From Oscillospiraceae bacterium (GTDB lineage Bacteria > Bacillota > Clostridia > Oscillospirales > Oscillospiraceae), in assembly GCA_017410425.1 (NCBI GenBank), contig JAFQQV010000058.1:1-63541 (forward strand): a stretch of 63,541 nucleotides of DNA. Reading direction: 5' to 3'. The translations under genes and the position numbers were made by a program. A model generated the notes under the pieces. The model saw only the letters and a program-made list of their open reading frames with translations. It was not told the origin of the DNA and did not search any database. Positions 49,646-58,955 of this stretch are shown piece after piece (the stretch's first letter is position 1; each line of letters opens with the position of its first letter).

Positions 49646-50461
49646 TTAAAACTCAAAGCCCTGGGCGCGCAGATACTCGGCAGAATCCAGCACGGCCTGA
49701 TTGACCTCGTCCAGATCCTTTGCACCTGCGGCGGTGAACTCTATCTCAATGGAGAAGGGGGAGAGATTGTCCTTCTCGTCCAGCATCCTAAAGATGCCGG
49801 GGAAGTCCACATAGCCCTTGCCCAGTGCAGGGAAATCCCATGCCTGGCGGCCGCCGGCCTTTTCCTTAAGATGGACATAGCCGGTCTTGTCCACACAGGC
49901 GGTCATATCCTCCAGCACGTCCACATCGCCGTAGAAGATGGCGTTTGCGGTGTCATAGTTTACCATTACGCGCTCGGAGCCCACAAGCTCAACGATCTCC
50001 TTGAGAATTCTGCCGGTGCCATGGTCGCCGTGAACTTCAAGAACCAGCTTCATATCGTACTGCTCAAGATACTTGACCAGAGCTTTCACATGCTCTGCCA
50101 CAACCTCATTGGAGGCAACGGCCTTGTCTTCAAGGTGAGCCTCGCCCACAGAGGAGACTATATAGTCGCAGCCGAAAAAATGGGCCAGACGGATGTTTTT
50201 GACAAAGTCACCGATGCGCTCAGTATCCATCAGATTGGTGTGGCCGCTCATTGCAAATGGGATGAGGCCGGCTTCGTCCAGCATATCCTTGACCTCCAAA
50301 AGCCTTTCAAAGCTCTGGTCAGGGAAAACATGCTCGGTCCAGCCCTTGGTGGCGGTAAGCTCTATATACTTGAAGCCTGCGGCCTTGATGCCGGCGATGG
50401 CATCTTCAATGGGGTAGCCGTGGTAACAGTTGGAGTTTACGGCGATTATCCTTTTTTTCAT
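49646..50461 (-). CDS. Sugar phosphate isomerase/epimerase (xylose-isomerase-like TIM barrel)
   Basis: This 271-residue protein begins MKKRIIAVNSNCYHGYPIED. Probable metal ligands are Glu in LVLEVHGDHG, Asp in VNYDTANAIFYG, His in GYVHLKEKAGG and Glu in SIEIEFTA. The family isomerises or epimerises sugars and inositol derivatives, and some members eliminate glycosides after 3-oxidation. AGGAGG precedes the ATG; a much longer open frame upstream is not used. It follows a paralogous TIM-barrel gene by 19 bases. Confidence 0.85.
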   Translation of the reverse strand: MKKRIIAVNSNCYHGYPIEDAIAGIKAAGFKYIELTATKGWTEHVFPDQSFERLLEVKDMLDEAGLIPFAMSGHTNLMDTERIGDFVKNIRLAHFFGCDYIVSSVGEAHLEDKAVASNEVVAEHVKALVKYLEQYDMKLVLEVHGDHGTGRILKEIVELVGSERVMVNYDTANAIFYGDVDVLEDMTACVDKTGYVHLKEKAGGRQAWDFPALGKGYVDFPGIFRMLDEKDNLSPFSIEIEFTAAGAKDLDEVNQAVLDSAEYLRAQGFEF

Positions 50462-50480
50462 GGGCGTAGGCCTCCTTTTA

Positions 50481-51404
50481 TCAGTAAATATAGTTGTGCA
50501 GGTAGCGCTTGGAAAGCTCAATGGAGCGGAGAATATCCTCGCTGCAGCTTTCAAAGGCCTTGTCCTCAACCTCGATAACGGCGCAGCCGTCAAAGCGAAT
50601 GTCGTTGAGAGCGGAGACGAATGCGCTCCAGTTTACATCTCCCAGACCGGGGATCTTGGGGCTCATGTAGTCCAGAGGATAGGCCAGCACGCCGCATTCC
50701 TTCAGCTTTTCGGGATAGAGCTTGATGTCCTTGAAGTGGATGTGGAAAATTCTGTCCTTGAACTCGTAGACGGTCTGCAGGTAGTCCAGACCCTGCCATA
50801 CATAGTGGCTGGGGTCAAAGTTCAGACCGAAGTTGGGGGAGGGGATAATCTCAAAAAGCTTGCGGTACATCACGGGGGTGCACATCAGATTCTGGCCGCC
50901 GGGCCACTGATCTGCGCCAAAGAGCATGGGGCAGTTTTCAATGGCGACCTTTACGCCGCACTCTTCTGCCAGCTTGATGATAGGAGGCCAGATTTCCTTG
51001 AACAGCTCAATATTCTCTTCCACGGTCTTATACTGGTTGCGGCCGATGAAGGTGGTGACCATACCAACACCCAGTTTGCCGGAGGCCTTGATCAGAGCTT
51101 CCAGATGGGCTATGGCGGCAGCGCGCTTATCTGTATCGGGATCCATGGTGTTGGGGTAGAAGGCGAGAGAAGAAATCTCCATGCCCTTGTCTGCAACGTA
51201 GCCTTTGACGTAGGCTGCGTAGTCATCATCTTCCAGCACACGCTCAGCGTCAATGTGGCTGACACCGGCGTAGCGGCGTTCTGCCTTGCCGGCGGGCCAG
51301 CAGGCAACCTCAAGGCACTCAAAGCCCATTTCGGCAGCGGTGTCTATAGCTTCTTCAAAGGTCCAACCGTCCAGAATGGCGGTGAGAAGTCCGAACTTAA
51401 ACAT
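50481..51404 (-). CDS. Sugar phosphate isomerase/epimerase (TIM barrel), second paralogue
   Basis: This 307-residue protein has MFKFGLLTAILDGWTFEEAI at the start. Probable metal-binding residues are Glu in KVAIENCPM, Asp/His in LNFDPSHYVWQGLD, His in IFHIHFKD and Glu in AVIEVEDKAF. It is distinct from its neighbour in length and in the CACW region, so it is probably not a recent duplicate. It lies between the two isomerase and oxidoreductase genes with 21-base and 19-base gaps. Confidence 0.85.
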   Translation of the reverse strand: MFKFGLLTAILDGWTFEEAIDTAAEMGFECLEVACWPAGKAERRYAGVSHIDAERVLEDDDYAAYVKGYVADKGMEISSLAFYPNTMDPDTDKRAAAIAHLEALIKASGKLGVGMVTTFIGRNQYKTVEENIELFKEIWPPIIKLAEECGVKVAIENCPMLFGADQWPGGQNLMCTPVMYRKLFEIIPSPNFGLNFDPSHYVWQGLDYLQTVYEFKDRIFHIHFKDIKLYPEKLKECGVLAYPLDYMSPKIPGLGDVNWSAFVSALNDIRFDGCAVIEVEDKAFESCSEDILRSIELSKRYLHNYIY

Positions 51405-51425
51405 AGATTATTTCTCCCTTCAATT

Positions 51426-52469
51426 TTACTTGTTGGCTTCGATTTCAACAGTCCTGCCGGTTTCGGAGGATTCGATGGAGGCGAATACTGCGCGCATTGC
51501 ACTGACAACGCTATCGCCGTTGATTTCAGGCTCCTTGCCTTCCTTCACACAGGCGACCCAAGCATCAATGATGCCGGACTTGGTCTGGTTGTCATTGGTC
51601 TGGATCTGCTCCACATCAAAGTACTCAGGCTCGCATCCGGGCTTCTTGAGAACGATGGAGTGAGCGGGATCATCATAGATGCGGATTTCACCCTTGCTGC
51701 CGTAGAGTACGGTGGAGTTATCCTCGGCTGCGTAGTAGGTCCAGCTGGCGGTCATGGTGCCGATGGTGCCGTCAGCCATCTTGTAAATGCATATTGCGTT
51801 GTCATCAACGCTGATAAGCTCATCATCAGCGCCGCGCTTATCAAGGGTGGTGAGCATGGCGGTGGTAGCCACAACCTTCTGGCCCAGCAGGAACTGGATA
51901 AGGTCGGTCTTGTGGATACCAAGGTCAGCCATAACGCCCATTGCTGCCTTGCTCTTGTCAAAGAACCAGGTATCCTTGCCGGGCTTGATGGCCCAGGTCT
52001 CAGGGCCGCCATGGCCGAAACTGGTGCGGAAGCTGATGACCTTGCCGATAACGCCGTCCTCCACCATCTTGCGGGCCATCATATGGGCTGCAGTGAGGCG
52101 CTGGTTCTGGCCTATCATAAGCAGCTTGCCGCTTTCCTTTGCGGCGGCGACCATTGCCTCGCAGTCAGCCAGATTTGTGGCCATGGGCTTTTCGCAGAGC
52201 ACATGCTTGCCGGCTTTGAGCGCCTTGATGGTCAGCTCGGCGTGGGCATAGTTTGCTGCGCACACGGAGACAGCGTCAATGTTGGGGTCAGAGAGCAGCT
52301 CTTCGGGGGTATCAAAAACCTTGCCGCCGTATTTCTTTGCCATGTCTTCGGCGCGGGATCTGGTGGGGTTATAGAAGCCGTAAAGCTCGCAGTCCTTATT
52401 GTCTGCATATTCGGGGATGTGACGCACCTGGGCGATTTTGCCGCAGCCGAGTATACCAATACGAATCAT
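51426..52469 (-). CDS. Gfo/Idh/MocA family oxidoreductase, second paralogue
   Basis: This 347-residue dehydrogenase has Rossmann motif GILGCGKIAQVRHIPEY, CEKPMATNLADCEAMV with the catalytic Lys near residue 95, and DLGIHKTDLIQFLLG in the substrate domain. It is the first enzyme gene after the importer and probably acts early on the imported sugar. GAAGGATTTACT precedes the ATG, so the longer open frame is not used. Confidence 0.87.
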   Translation of the reverse strand: MIRIGILGCGKIAQVRHIPEYADNKDCELYGFYNPTRSRAEDMAKKYGGKVFDTPEELLSDPNIDAVSVCAANYAHAELTIKALKAGKHVLCEKPMATNLADCEAMVAAAKESGKLLMIGQNQRLTAAHMMARKMVEDGVIGKVISFRTSFGHGGPETWAIKPGKDTWFFDKSKAAMGVMADLGIHKTDLIQFLLGQKVVATTAMLTTLDKRGADDELISVDDNAICIYKMADGTIGTMTASWTYYAAEDNSTVLYGSKGEIRIYDDPAHSIVLKKPGCEPEYFDVEQIQTNDNQTKSGIIDAWVACVKEGKEPEINGDSVVSAMRAVFASIESSETGRTVEIEANK

Positions 52470-52545
52470 AGTAAATCCTTCCTTTGTCTTAATATGGTCC
52501 GGGGCGGGAGGTAAATGCCTCCCGCCCATAATTTGACGGTTATAT

Positions 52546-53580
52546 TTATACGTTGTCCTTCTTCTGCAGCATGACCGCGAAGATGATGATTGCACCCTTG
52601 ATGGCGTCGCACAGGAAGGTGGGAACACCTACGGAGTTGAGTATGTTGTTCATGACACCCATGATAAGCATACCAACGAAGGCACCCACAAGGCTGCCGC
52701 GGCCGCCGGACATGGCGGTGCCGCCGACGATGACTGCAGCGATAGCATCCATTTCATAGCCGGAGCCTGCGTTGGCAAAGTCCATGGAGCCGATACGGGC
52801 AAGATAAATGATGGAGGCAAAGGCGACCATGACGCCGGTAAGAGCATAAATCTTGCACTTGACCTTGGCAACGTTGATGCCGGAGAGCTTGGCAGCGCGC
52901 TCATTGGAACCGATAGCGATGGTCTGGCGGCCCAAAGCGGTCTTCTTGAAGATTATGTGCATTGCAATGACAATGAGTACCCAGTAGATAATAGGCAGAA
53001 TAACCTGACCGCCAATCTTTGCAGAGGCAATGAGCTTAAAGCCCTTGGGAACAGCGGGGTTAAAGGTCTTGGTAAGCTGCTGGGTGACGGAGCGGAAGAT
53101 CTTCATGGTGCCCAGAGTGGCAATGAAGGGAGGCAGCTTTCCGTATGAGATAAGTACGCCGTTAATAAGACCCATGATGGCACCTGCGATAATGATCAAC
53201 ACAATGGCTACGGCATAGGCAGGCGCTCCTACAAGACCCATTGCGGCGAGGGGGCCGTTCATCTCATCCAGCAGATACATGAGCATTGCGCCCAATGCAC
53301 AGAGCATAGAGCCGACGGACAGATCAATACCGCCGGAAATGATGATAAAGCACATACCCAGTGCAATAATGCCGGCATAGGTGTTGTTTCTCAGAATGTT
53401 CAGCCAGGCCATGCCCATTTTACCGAACATACCGCCGAAAGAACCGGCCACATTGGTCATGACAACACTCTGCACAAGTATCATTACCAGCAGGGCAAGA
53501 AGGGTGGAGAACATGGGGCTGTGTGCCCATTTGTCTTTGAACCATCCAATAATGTCAGTTTTAACAAGCTTACTCTTCAT
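52546..53580 (-). CDS. Sugar ABC transporter permease (RbsC type)
   Basis: This 344-residue protein has about ten membrane segments. Typical RbsC features are GMCFIIISGGIDLSVGSM near residue 80 and the coupling helix GSNERAAKLSGINVAKVK. It ends with IIIFAVMLQKK. ATG at 53580 is chosen with GAGAG upstream; a TTG three codons earlier is possible. It is adjacent to the ATPase gene (five-base gap). Confidence 0.9.
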   Translation of the reverse strand: MKSKLVKTDIIGWFKDKWAHSPMFSTLLALLVMILVQSVVMTNVAGSFGGMFGKMGMAWLNILRNNTYAGIIALGMCFIIISGGIDLSVGSMLCALGAMLMYLLDEMNGPLAAMGLVGAPAYAVAIVLIIIAGAIMGLINGVLISYGKLPPFIATLGTMKIFRSVTQQLTKTFNPAVPKGFKLIASAKIGGQVILPIIYWVLIVIAMHIIFKKTALGRQTIAIGSNERAAKLSGINVAKVKCKIYALTGVMVAFASIIYLARIGSMDFANAGSGYEMDAIAAVIVGGTAMSGGRGSLVGAFVGMLIMGVMNNILNSVGVPTFLCDAIKGAIIIFAVMLQKKDNV

Positions 53581-53585
53581 ATAAA

Positions 53586-55085
53586 TCAACTCTCACTTTC
53601 ATTCTGATTGCCGCCGGTGGCAAGATACATGATGCTGGTTTCGGTCATTTCTTCGCCCACAAGTTCTCCTACCTGCTTACCGTGGAAGAGAACCAGGGTC
53701 CTGTCGCAGATACGGATGATCTCCTGTGCTTCGGAGGAAAGCACGATGACTGCAACGCCTTCAGCAGCCAGCCTGTGGATTATGTGGTATATTTCTTCCT
53801 TTGCACCAACGTCAACACCCTGGGTGGGGTTGTCGAGAATAAGCAGCTTGGGACCGCTCATAAGCCACTTGGCAAGAACGACTTTCTGCTGGTTGCCGCC
53901 GGAGAGGCTGGTGATAAGGTCGTACTGGCTACCCATTTTGATGCGCAGCTCTTCTCCCTGCTGCCCGAACAGCTGTTCCTGTTTTGCAAAGTCAATGAAA
54001 AGACCCTTTTTTAATTTGGACAGCATGACTATGGAGCCATTGTCAAGAATGCTCATGTCCTTGATAATAGCGTTTTCCTTGCGGTTACGGGGCAGGTATG
54101 CAATGCCGTTATCCAAAGCCTGATGGGTATTGCTGGGATGGATTTCCTTACCATCCATCAGTATACGGCCGCTGTACTTGCTGCCTGCAGCACCGAAAAC
54201 AGCCTGAAACAGTTCGCTTCGACCATCGCCCAGAAGGCCGGTGACACCCAGAATCTCGCCTGCACGGACCGAGAGAGATATATTCTGGAAGTTCTTGCCG
54301 TCAGAGAGCTTGTCCAACTCAAGTACAACATCACCGATGGTAGCCTCATGCTTGAGCACATCATTGCTGACCTCATGTCCTACCATGTGGGCAGCCAGCT
54401 TCATGGGATCAGTATCCTTTACAAGTCCCTCAGCAACCATATTGCCGTCACGCAAAACAGTGTATCTGTCGCAAATTGCCATAACCTCATTGAGCTTGTG
54501 AGAGATGAAGATGATGCTGACACCCTGCTCCTTGAGGGTCCGCATCATGGCAAAGACACGCTCAATCTCAGGCTCTGTGAGGGAGGTGGTAGGCTCGTCC
54601 ATGATGATTATGGAAGCCTCCTGCAGCAAGGCACGACCTATCTCAACGATCTGCTTATAACTTGCATCCAGATCACGCACCATAGTGCAGGGGTCCAGCT
54701 CTATGTTCATGCGCTCAAAAAGCTCTGCTGTCTTATTCTGCATGAACTTTGCATCTAGAAAAGCGCCCTTCTTGGGCAAATGGGTAATGAACATGTTTTC
54801 ATAAATGCTCAGGTCGTTTATCAGGTTCAGCTCCTGATGGATAAAGCCGATACCGGCATCGAGGGAATCAACGGGGTTAAGGAAATGCTTTTCTTCTCCA
54901 TCGATTACTATTTTACCGCTGTCGGCAGGCAAAACGCCGCCCAGTATATTCATCAGCGTAGACTTGCCGGCGCCGTTTTCGCCCAAAAGAGCACAAATCT
55001 CCCCGGCGCCCAAGCTGAAATTGACCTCAGTCAAAACATTATTGGCACCGAAGGACTTGTAGATCTTTTCCATTGAAAGATTCAA
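53586..55085 (-). CDS. Sugar ABC transporter ATP-binding protein (RbsA type, two ABC domains)
   Basis: This 499-residue protein carries two fused ABC domains. The first has GENGAGKSTLMNIL near residue 38 and IIMDEPTTSL; the second has signature SGGNQQKVVLAKWLMSGPKL and ILDNPTQGVDVGAK, with a degenerate Walker A (GLLGDGRSEL), as in the RbsA/MglA family. The start is TTG with GGATG seven bases upstream; an ATG four codons later is possible. It lies downstream of a terminator-like hairpin that follows the binding-protein gene. Confidence 0.9.
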   Translation of the reverse strand: MNLSMEKIYKSFGANNVLTEVNFSLGAGEICALLGENGAGKSTLMNILGGVLPADSGKIVIDGEEKHFLNPVDSLDAGIGFIHQELNLINDLSIYENMFITHLPKKGAFLDAKFMQNKTAELFERMNIELDPCTMVRDLDASYKQIVEIGRALLQEASIIIMDEPTTSLTEPEIERVFAMMRTLKEQGVSIIFISHKLNEVMAICDRYTVLRDGNMVAEGLVKDTDPMKLAAHMVGHEVSNDVLKHEATIGDVVLELDKLSDGKNFQNISLSVRAGEILGVTGLLGDGRSELFQAVFGAAGSKYSGRILMDGKEIHPSNTHQALDNGIAYLPRNRKENAIIKDMSILDNGSIVMLSKLKKGLFIDFAKQEQLFGQQGEELRIKMGSQYDLITSLSGGNQQKVVLAKWLMSGPKLLILDNPTQGVDVGAKEEIYHIIHRLAAEGVAVIVLSSEAQEIIRICDRTLVLFHGKQVGELVGEEMTETSIMYLATGGNQNESES

Positions 55086-55158
55086 GTGATCACATCCGTT
55101 TCATTTTTTTTCGCACTTTTCAAAAGACTACCCTGAGCGAGGCACTCTTTTGAAAAGT

Positions 55159-55191
55159 AAAAAGGGGCTATGGCTCAATAGCCATAGCCCC
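55159..55191 (-). terminator. Terminator between binding-protein and ATPase genes
   Basis: GGGGCTATGGCT/AGCCATAGCCCC followed leftward by TTTTT. A second stem CTTTTCAAAAGA/TCTTTTGAAAAG lies just beyond it. Partial termination would give excess binding protein. Confidence 0.8.
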
Positions 55192-55229
55192 TGAGCTTTG
55201 TTTAAGCTATGTTCGTTTTAGCTGATAAA

Positions 55230-56234
55230 TTAGTAAACGTTGTTGGAGGGATCGAGGTGATCTGCAACGTTTTCAGCGGAAACGATGGTGGTGGGGATGA
55301 CGATGACGGGCTCTGCCTCTTCACCGTTCATGAGCTTGATAGCGACCTGGATAGCATCCTGAATCATTGCAGGGCTGTACAGAGCGGAAGCAGCGCCAAT
55401 TGCCTGGCCTTCTTCGGAAGCAATGATGTTGAAGTATTCCTGGCAGCCGCCGCCACCGGTGATGGCCTTGATCTCAGTGCGGCCAGCCTCGGTCATGGCC
55501 TGGATGGTGCCGATGGAGGTCTCGTCGTCCATGGAGTAGAATGCATCGATATGAGGCATCTTCTCGAGGATGTCAGCAGCGTTCTTCAGACCGTCGTCAC
55601 GGGAGAAGGATTCGAGGGTGAACTCCTGGATGTTGGACTGGTCGTAGCCAATCTCGTTGAGGTAATCATAGAAGCCCTGCTTACGCAGCTCGCAGACGGA
55701 GCCGGAAGAAGGAACGTCGAGAACTGCGATGTAAGCTGCATCGCCGGCCTTCTCAACAATGTACTTTGCGGACTGGTAGCCCATGTCGTAGTTGTCGCCG
55801 GTTACCTTGTAGATGCCTTCGCATGCTACGTCAACGTCGAAGTTAACAACGGGAATACCTGCATCGATGATTTCCTGCATTGCAGTCTCCATGCCTGCCC
55901 ACTGGGGGAAGGAGACGATAACGGTTGCGCCCCATGCTACCAGATCCTGCAGACCGGCCTGCATCTCAGCAGCGTCAGCGGAGGTGTGAACCTTGTACTC
56001 AAGGCCATTGTCCTGGCAGTACTTTTCGGCGTAGTAAGCAACACCAGCAACCCAGCCGTGGGTTACGTCGGGAGCTGCGATACCGACCTTGATTGCGGGA
56101 GCGGCTTCCTCAACGGGAGCTGCTTCCTCAGCAGGAGCTGCGGGTGCTGCTGCAGGAGCTTCTTCCTTTGCGCCGCAAGCGCAGAGAGAAAGAACCATGC
56201 ACAGAGCGAGCATCAGTGCGAGAAACTTTTTCAT
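55230..56234 (-). CDS. Sugar-binding lipoprotein (RbsB type) of the second sugar operon
   Basis: This 334-residue lipoprotein has MKKFLALMLALCMVLSLCAC signal with Cys at residue 20 and an Ala/Glu-rich linker. The mature part is a periplasmic-binding-protein type 1 fold: IKVGIAAPDVTHGWVAG, VIVSFPQWAGMETAM, IPVVNFDVDVACEG, DAFYSMDDETSIGTIQAM. It heads the eight-gene leftward operon. The sugar is unknown; the two dehydrogenases and two isomerases suggest an inositol- or glycoside-like substrate. Confidence 0.9.
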   Translation of the reverse strand: MKKFLALMLALCMVLSLCACGAKEEAPAAAPAAPAEEAAPVEEAAPAIKVGIAAPDVTHGWVAGVAYYAEKYCQDNGLEYKVHTSADAAEMQAGLQDLVAWGATVIVSFPQWAGMETAMQEIIDAGIPVVNFDVDVACEGIYKVTGDNYDMGYQSAKYIVEKAGDAAYIAVLDVPSSGSVCELRKQGFYDYLNEIGYDQSNIQEFTLESFSRDDGLKNAADILEKMPHIDAFYSMDDETSIGTIQAMTEAGRTEIKAITGGGGCQEYFNIIASEEGQAIGAASALYSPAMIQDAIQVAIKLMNGEEAEPVIVIPTTIVSAENVADHLDPSNNVY

Positions 56235-56295
56235 TGTGTTTCCTCCATAAATTTATTTTTTCGACGGTCTTTACCGTTGAATCCAAAGAATAGAA

Positions 56296-56318
56296 TTTTG
56301 GTATCTTTGATACCAAAA
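56296..56318. promoter_or_regulatory. Perfect 10+3+10 palindrome upstream of the sugar operon
   Basis: TTTTGGTATC-TTT-GATACCAAAA lies about 60 bases before the binding-protein start. Size and symmetry fit a LacI-type operator, but the T-rich flank could also make a hairpin. No regulator gene is adjacent. The rest of the 450-base gap to the aminotransferase is A/T-rich without genes and probably contains the promoter. Confidence 0.5.
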
Positions 56319-56641
56319 AGGAAAGGAACTTTTCCTTTATTGATTTAGAAAAGCGGCATAAAGTAAATTATCCCGCCTTAGTACGCCAAGAATAGAAATA
56401 CATCAGATATGTAAAATAATTCCTAACTTAAGGGGGATAGAGAACAATATTGCTTATTAGTACTTTGAAAGTCTAGCATATTTTTGTACAAGTGTCAACA
56501 TGGCGGGGCTTTGGGGGATAGCGTTTTTGTGACAAGTGCCGAAAGAAAAAACATATAATAAAATATAATAACTTTTTTGCGGACAAAATATAGAAAAAAT
56601 AATTTTAAGCTATCATAAGCCAATATTTGCATCACAAAAGC

Positions 56642-56679
56642 AAAAAAATCACCGGAATATGTCTTGCATTCCGGTGATT
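56642..56679 (-). terminator. Terminator of the aminotransferase gene
   Basis: AATCACCGGAAT/ATTCCGGTGATT with a nine-base loop, followed leftward by seven T. Confidence 0.85.
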
Positions 56680-56683
56680 ATAT

Positions 56684-57880
56684 TCATTTTTCCGAAGCAA
56701 GCAGCTTTCCAAGCCGCTCCATGCCGATGCGGATATTCTCCGGCGGCACATTGCCGAAGCTCAGACGCATACAGTTTTTACCTTTGCCGCCTCCATCGGT
56801 GAAGAAGGCTTCGCCGGCAATAAAGGCGACTTTATATTCACCTGCTTTTTTCAGAAGCTCAGTGGTGTCGTAGCCTTCTGGCAGCTCAACCCAGACAAAG
56901 AGTCCGCCTTGGGGCGTGGTACGCTTTGTACCTTCGGGGAAGAAGCGGTCAATGCATTCCAGCATCACGTCACGGCGCTGGCGGTAGAGCGCTCTGGTTT
57001 TGCTCAGAAGCTCCTCAAAAAGGCCGCGGCGGAAAAATTCTGCACAGATAAGCTGCAGGGTGGTGTTGGTCTGGGAGTTGGTTGCAGTCTTTGCATTGTA
57101 GAGCTTTTCCAGAATTTCCGGTGCGGCATTTACATAGCCCAGGCGGGCACCGGCGGAGAAGATCTTGGAAAAGCTGTTGGCAAGCACAGTGTTGCCGCTG
57201 CTGTCAAAGCTTTTTATGGGCGGAATCTCCTCGCCCTCAAAGCGAATGTCGCGATAGGGATCGTCCTCAAGGATTATTACATCATATTTTGTGCCCAGCT
57301 CCGCCAGCTTTTTCCTGCGCTCAAGGCTCAAAGTTCTGCCACTGGGATTCTGGAAGGTGGGTATGACGTAGACAAACTTGGGGTGGTACTGCTTTATTTT
57401 GGCCTCAACATCCACCGGGTCTATGCCGTCATCATCAGTGTGTACGGCTACGCAGCGGGCTTCAAACATCTCAAAAATCTCCACACAGTGGACAAATGTG
57501 GGTTCTTCAACCAGAATAACATCACCGGGATCGATGAAGACCTGACACATGAGATTCATGGTCTCAAGACCGCCGTTGACAATCATGATCTCATCAGGCT
57601 CTGCCTTGACACCCTTGGGGCGCAGCAGATATTCTGAAACCACTTCGCGCAGCTCCTTTTCACCCTCCGGGTGGCCGTACTGCAGCATTCTGGCGCCGTA
57701 TTCCTCAGAGGAAAAAAGCTCACTGCAGATCTGGGCCAGCTGCTTTGCGGGCAGAGTCTCCCTTGCGGGGGCGCCACCGCCGAAGGAGATAGTCTCCGGG
57801 TCACCCATGGCCTTGAAGAGATTTTTTATAACCGTGGCAGAGCCTGCCATATATTCCATGCGCTTTGCAAAGGGGATCAT
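56684..57880 (-). CDS. PLP-dependent aminotransferase, class I/II
   Basis: This 398-residue enzyme has YGHPEGEKELREVVSEYL near residue 80, the PLP-binding Asp in ILEDDPYRDIRFEG, the Schiff-base Lys in NSFSKIFSAGARLGY and the substrate Arg in NCMRLSFGN near the end. It resembles the aromatic/2-aminoadipate group related to MocR catalytic domains, without the DNA-binding part. The precise amino acid is not clear. It is a single-gene unit, divergent from the next operon. Confidence 0.88.
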   Translation of the reverse strand: MIPFAKRMEYMAGSATVIKNLFKAMGDPETISFGGGAPARETLPAKQLAQICSELFSSEEYGARMLQYGHPEGEKELREVVSEYLLRPKGVKAEPDEIMIVNGGLETMNLMCQVFIDPGDVILVEEPTFVHCVEIFEMFEARCVAVHTDDDGIDPVDVEAKIKQYHPKFVYVIPTFQNPSGRTLSLERRKKLAELGTKYDVIILEDDPYRDIRFEGEEIPPIKSFDSSGNTVLANSFSKIFSAGARLGYVNAAPEILEKLYNAKTATNSQTNTTLQLICAEFFRRGLFEELLSKTRALYRQRRDVMLECIDRFFPEGTKRTTPQGGLFVWVELPEGYDTTELLKKAGEYKVAFIAGEAFFTDGGGKGKNCMRLSFGNVPPENIRIGMERLGKLLASEK

Positions 57881-57949
57881 TTACATACCACCTTTTTCAG
57901 TTTTTATTTTAATATAACACAGAGCCTCCGCTCTGAAAAGACAAAAGCC

Positions 57950-57978
57950 GTGACAAGATGCACTTTCGGTGGTAGAAT
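57950..57978 (+). promoter_or_regulatory. Promoter of the CpXC/deformylase operon
   Basis: GTGACA and TAGAAT are spaced by 17 bases, about 30 bases before the first start codon. Confidence 0.6.
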
Positions 57979-58008
57979 GTAAAAAACTAAAAACAGGAGG
58001 CTTTCAAA

Positions 58009-58299
58009 ATGCTTGAACAGCTTAAAGATAATCTCAGTGAAATAACCAGAGCCCTTTTTTATGATGAAATAGAGTTTACCTATGACGCGATGGGCTTTAC
58101 CATGGGCTTTTCCCACCCGGCTGAGCTTTTGGGTGATATGTGTGCAGAGCTTGACACCATGCTCGAGTACGGCACAGAAAACGCGGAGGATCTCAACATG
58201 ATTCTCTCCGGCATGAAGGAGATGGTTTTCAGCTTCGACCTTGTGCAGCTCAACGATTCCATCAAGCTTCTCGAAGCTTATCTTGAAGAGAACAAGTAA
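58009..58299 (+). CDS. Small acidic protein of unknown function
   Basis: This 96-residue, acidic, mainly helical protein starts MLEQLKDNLSEITRALFYDE and ends LLEAYLEENK. It has no cysteine, membrane helix or signal. ACAGGAGG precedes the ATG, and it is the first gene of a five-gene rightward operon (17 bases to the CpXC gene). I do not recognise the family. Its helical acidic nature might suit a partner or inhibitor of a neighbour, but nothing shows that. Confidence 0.75.
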   Translation: MLEQLKDNLSEITRALFYDEIEFTYDAMGFTMGFSHPAELLGDMCAELDTMLEYGTENAEDLNMILSGMKEMVFSFDLVQLNDSIKLLEAYLEENK

Positions 58300-58316
58300 T
58301 TTAAGAGGAGAAAACT

Positions 58317-58955
58317 ATGTCACAGTCCAGTATAACCACCGCCGCCTGCCCCAACTGCGGCAAAGAAATGGAGTTCAAGCTCTGGCAGACCATCAACACC
58401 GAGACGGAGAATGCCCGTGAGGATATAATCAGCGGCGCACTTTTTGACTTTACTTGCCCTGAGTGCGGCAATGTGGCAAGAATCCAGTACCCCATTTTGT
58501 TCAACGACCTTGAAAACAATGTGTGGATCTGGTGCTATCCTGAGGATGCTACCGAGGAGATCATGCCTGTTATTAAGGCTGCAAAGGCCAAGGGCGTCAC
58601 CTGCCGTCTGGTGCACTATCAGGAGGCTCTCAGCGAGAAGGCTGCCATTTTCAAGCTGGGTATGGACGACAGAATAATCGAGCTTATGAAGCTTGCTGCC
58701 GGCGCCCAGGTGACCGAAATCATGTCCGGCTGCGAGCTGGGCCCCATCGTTTTTGCTCTGAACAAGGAGCAGCAGCCCTGCTTCCTGTTCAAGGTGGATG
58801 GCAAAACCAACTTTATGGATATGAGTCTTGAGGAATATGAGGAGTTCAAACGCATATTCGGCGCTTTGCTGGCTGATGACGACAGTCTTGTCATCGATGC
58901 ACGCTGGGTGATGGGATTCATGCAGGGTGGTACCGCTGTGGAGAGTGATGCCTGA
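58317..58955 (+). CDS. CpXC-domain zinc-ribbon protein
   Basis: This 212-residue protein has two CPxC knuckles in the first 55 residues (CPNCGKEMEFKLW and FTCPECGNVAR), the CpXC domain pattern. The remainder (ENNVWIWCYPED, CRLVHYQEALSEKAAIFKLGMDD) is typical of Firmicute members and has no known catalytic motif. Its stop overlaps the deformylase-like gene by one base (TGATGG), so the two are co-translated. Function is unknown. Confidence 0.8.
   Translation: MSQSSITTAACPNCGKEMEFKLWQTINTETENAREDIISGALFDFTCPECGNVARIQYPILFNDLENNVWIWCYPEDATEEIMPVIKAAKAKGVTCRLVHYQEALSEKAAIFKLGMDDRIIELMKLAAGAQVTEIMSGCELGPIVFALNKEQQPCFLFKVDGKTNFMDMSLEEYEEFKRIFGALLADDDSLVIDARWVMGFMQGGTAVESDA

Noticed and set aside
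50430-52514. Open frame of 694 codons on the plus strand, and a 606-codon one at 48,758-50,578
   Set aside because: Both are antisense to the isomerase and oxidoreductase genes of the sugar operon and have low-complexity Gly/Ala/Val composition typical of such shadows.
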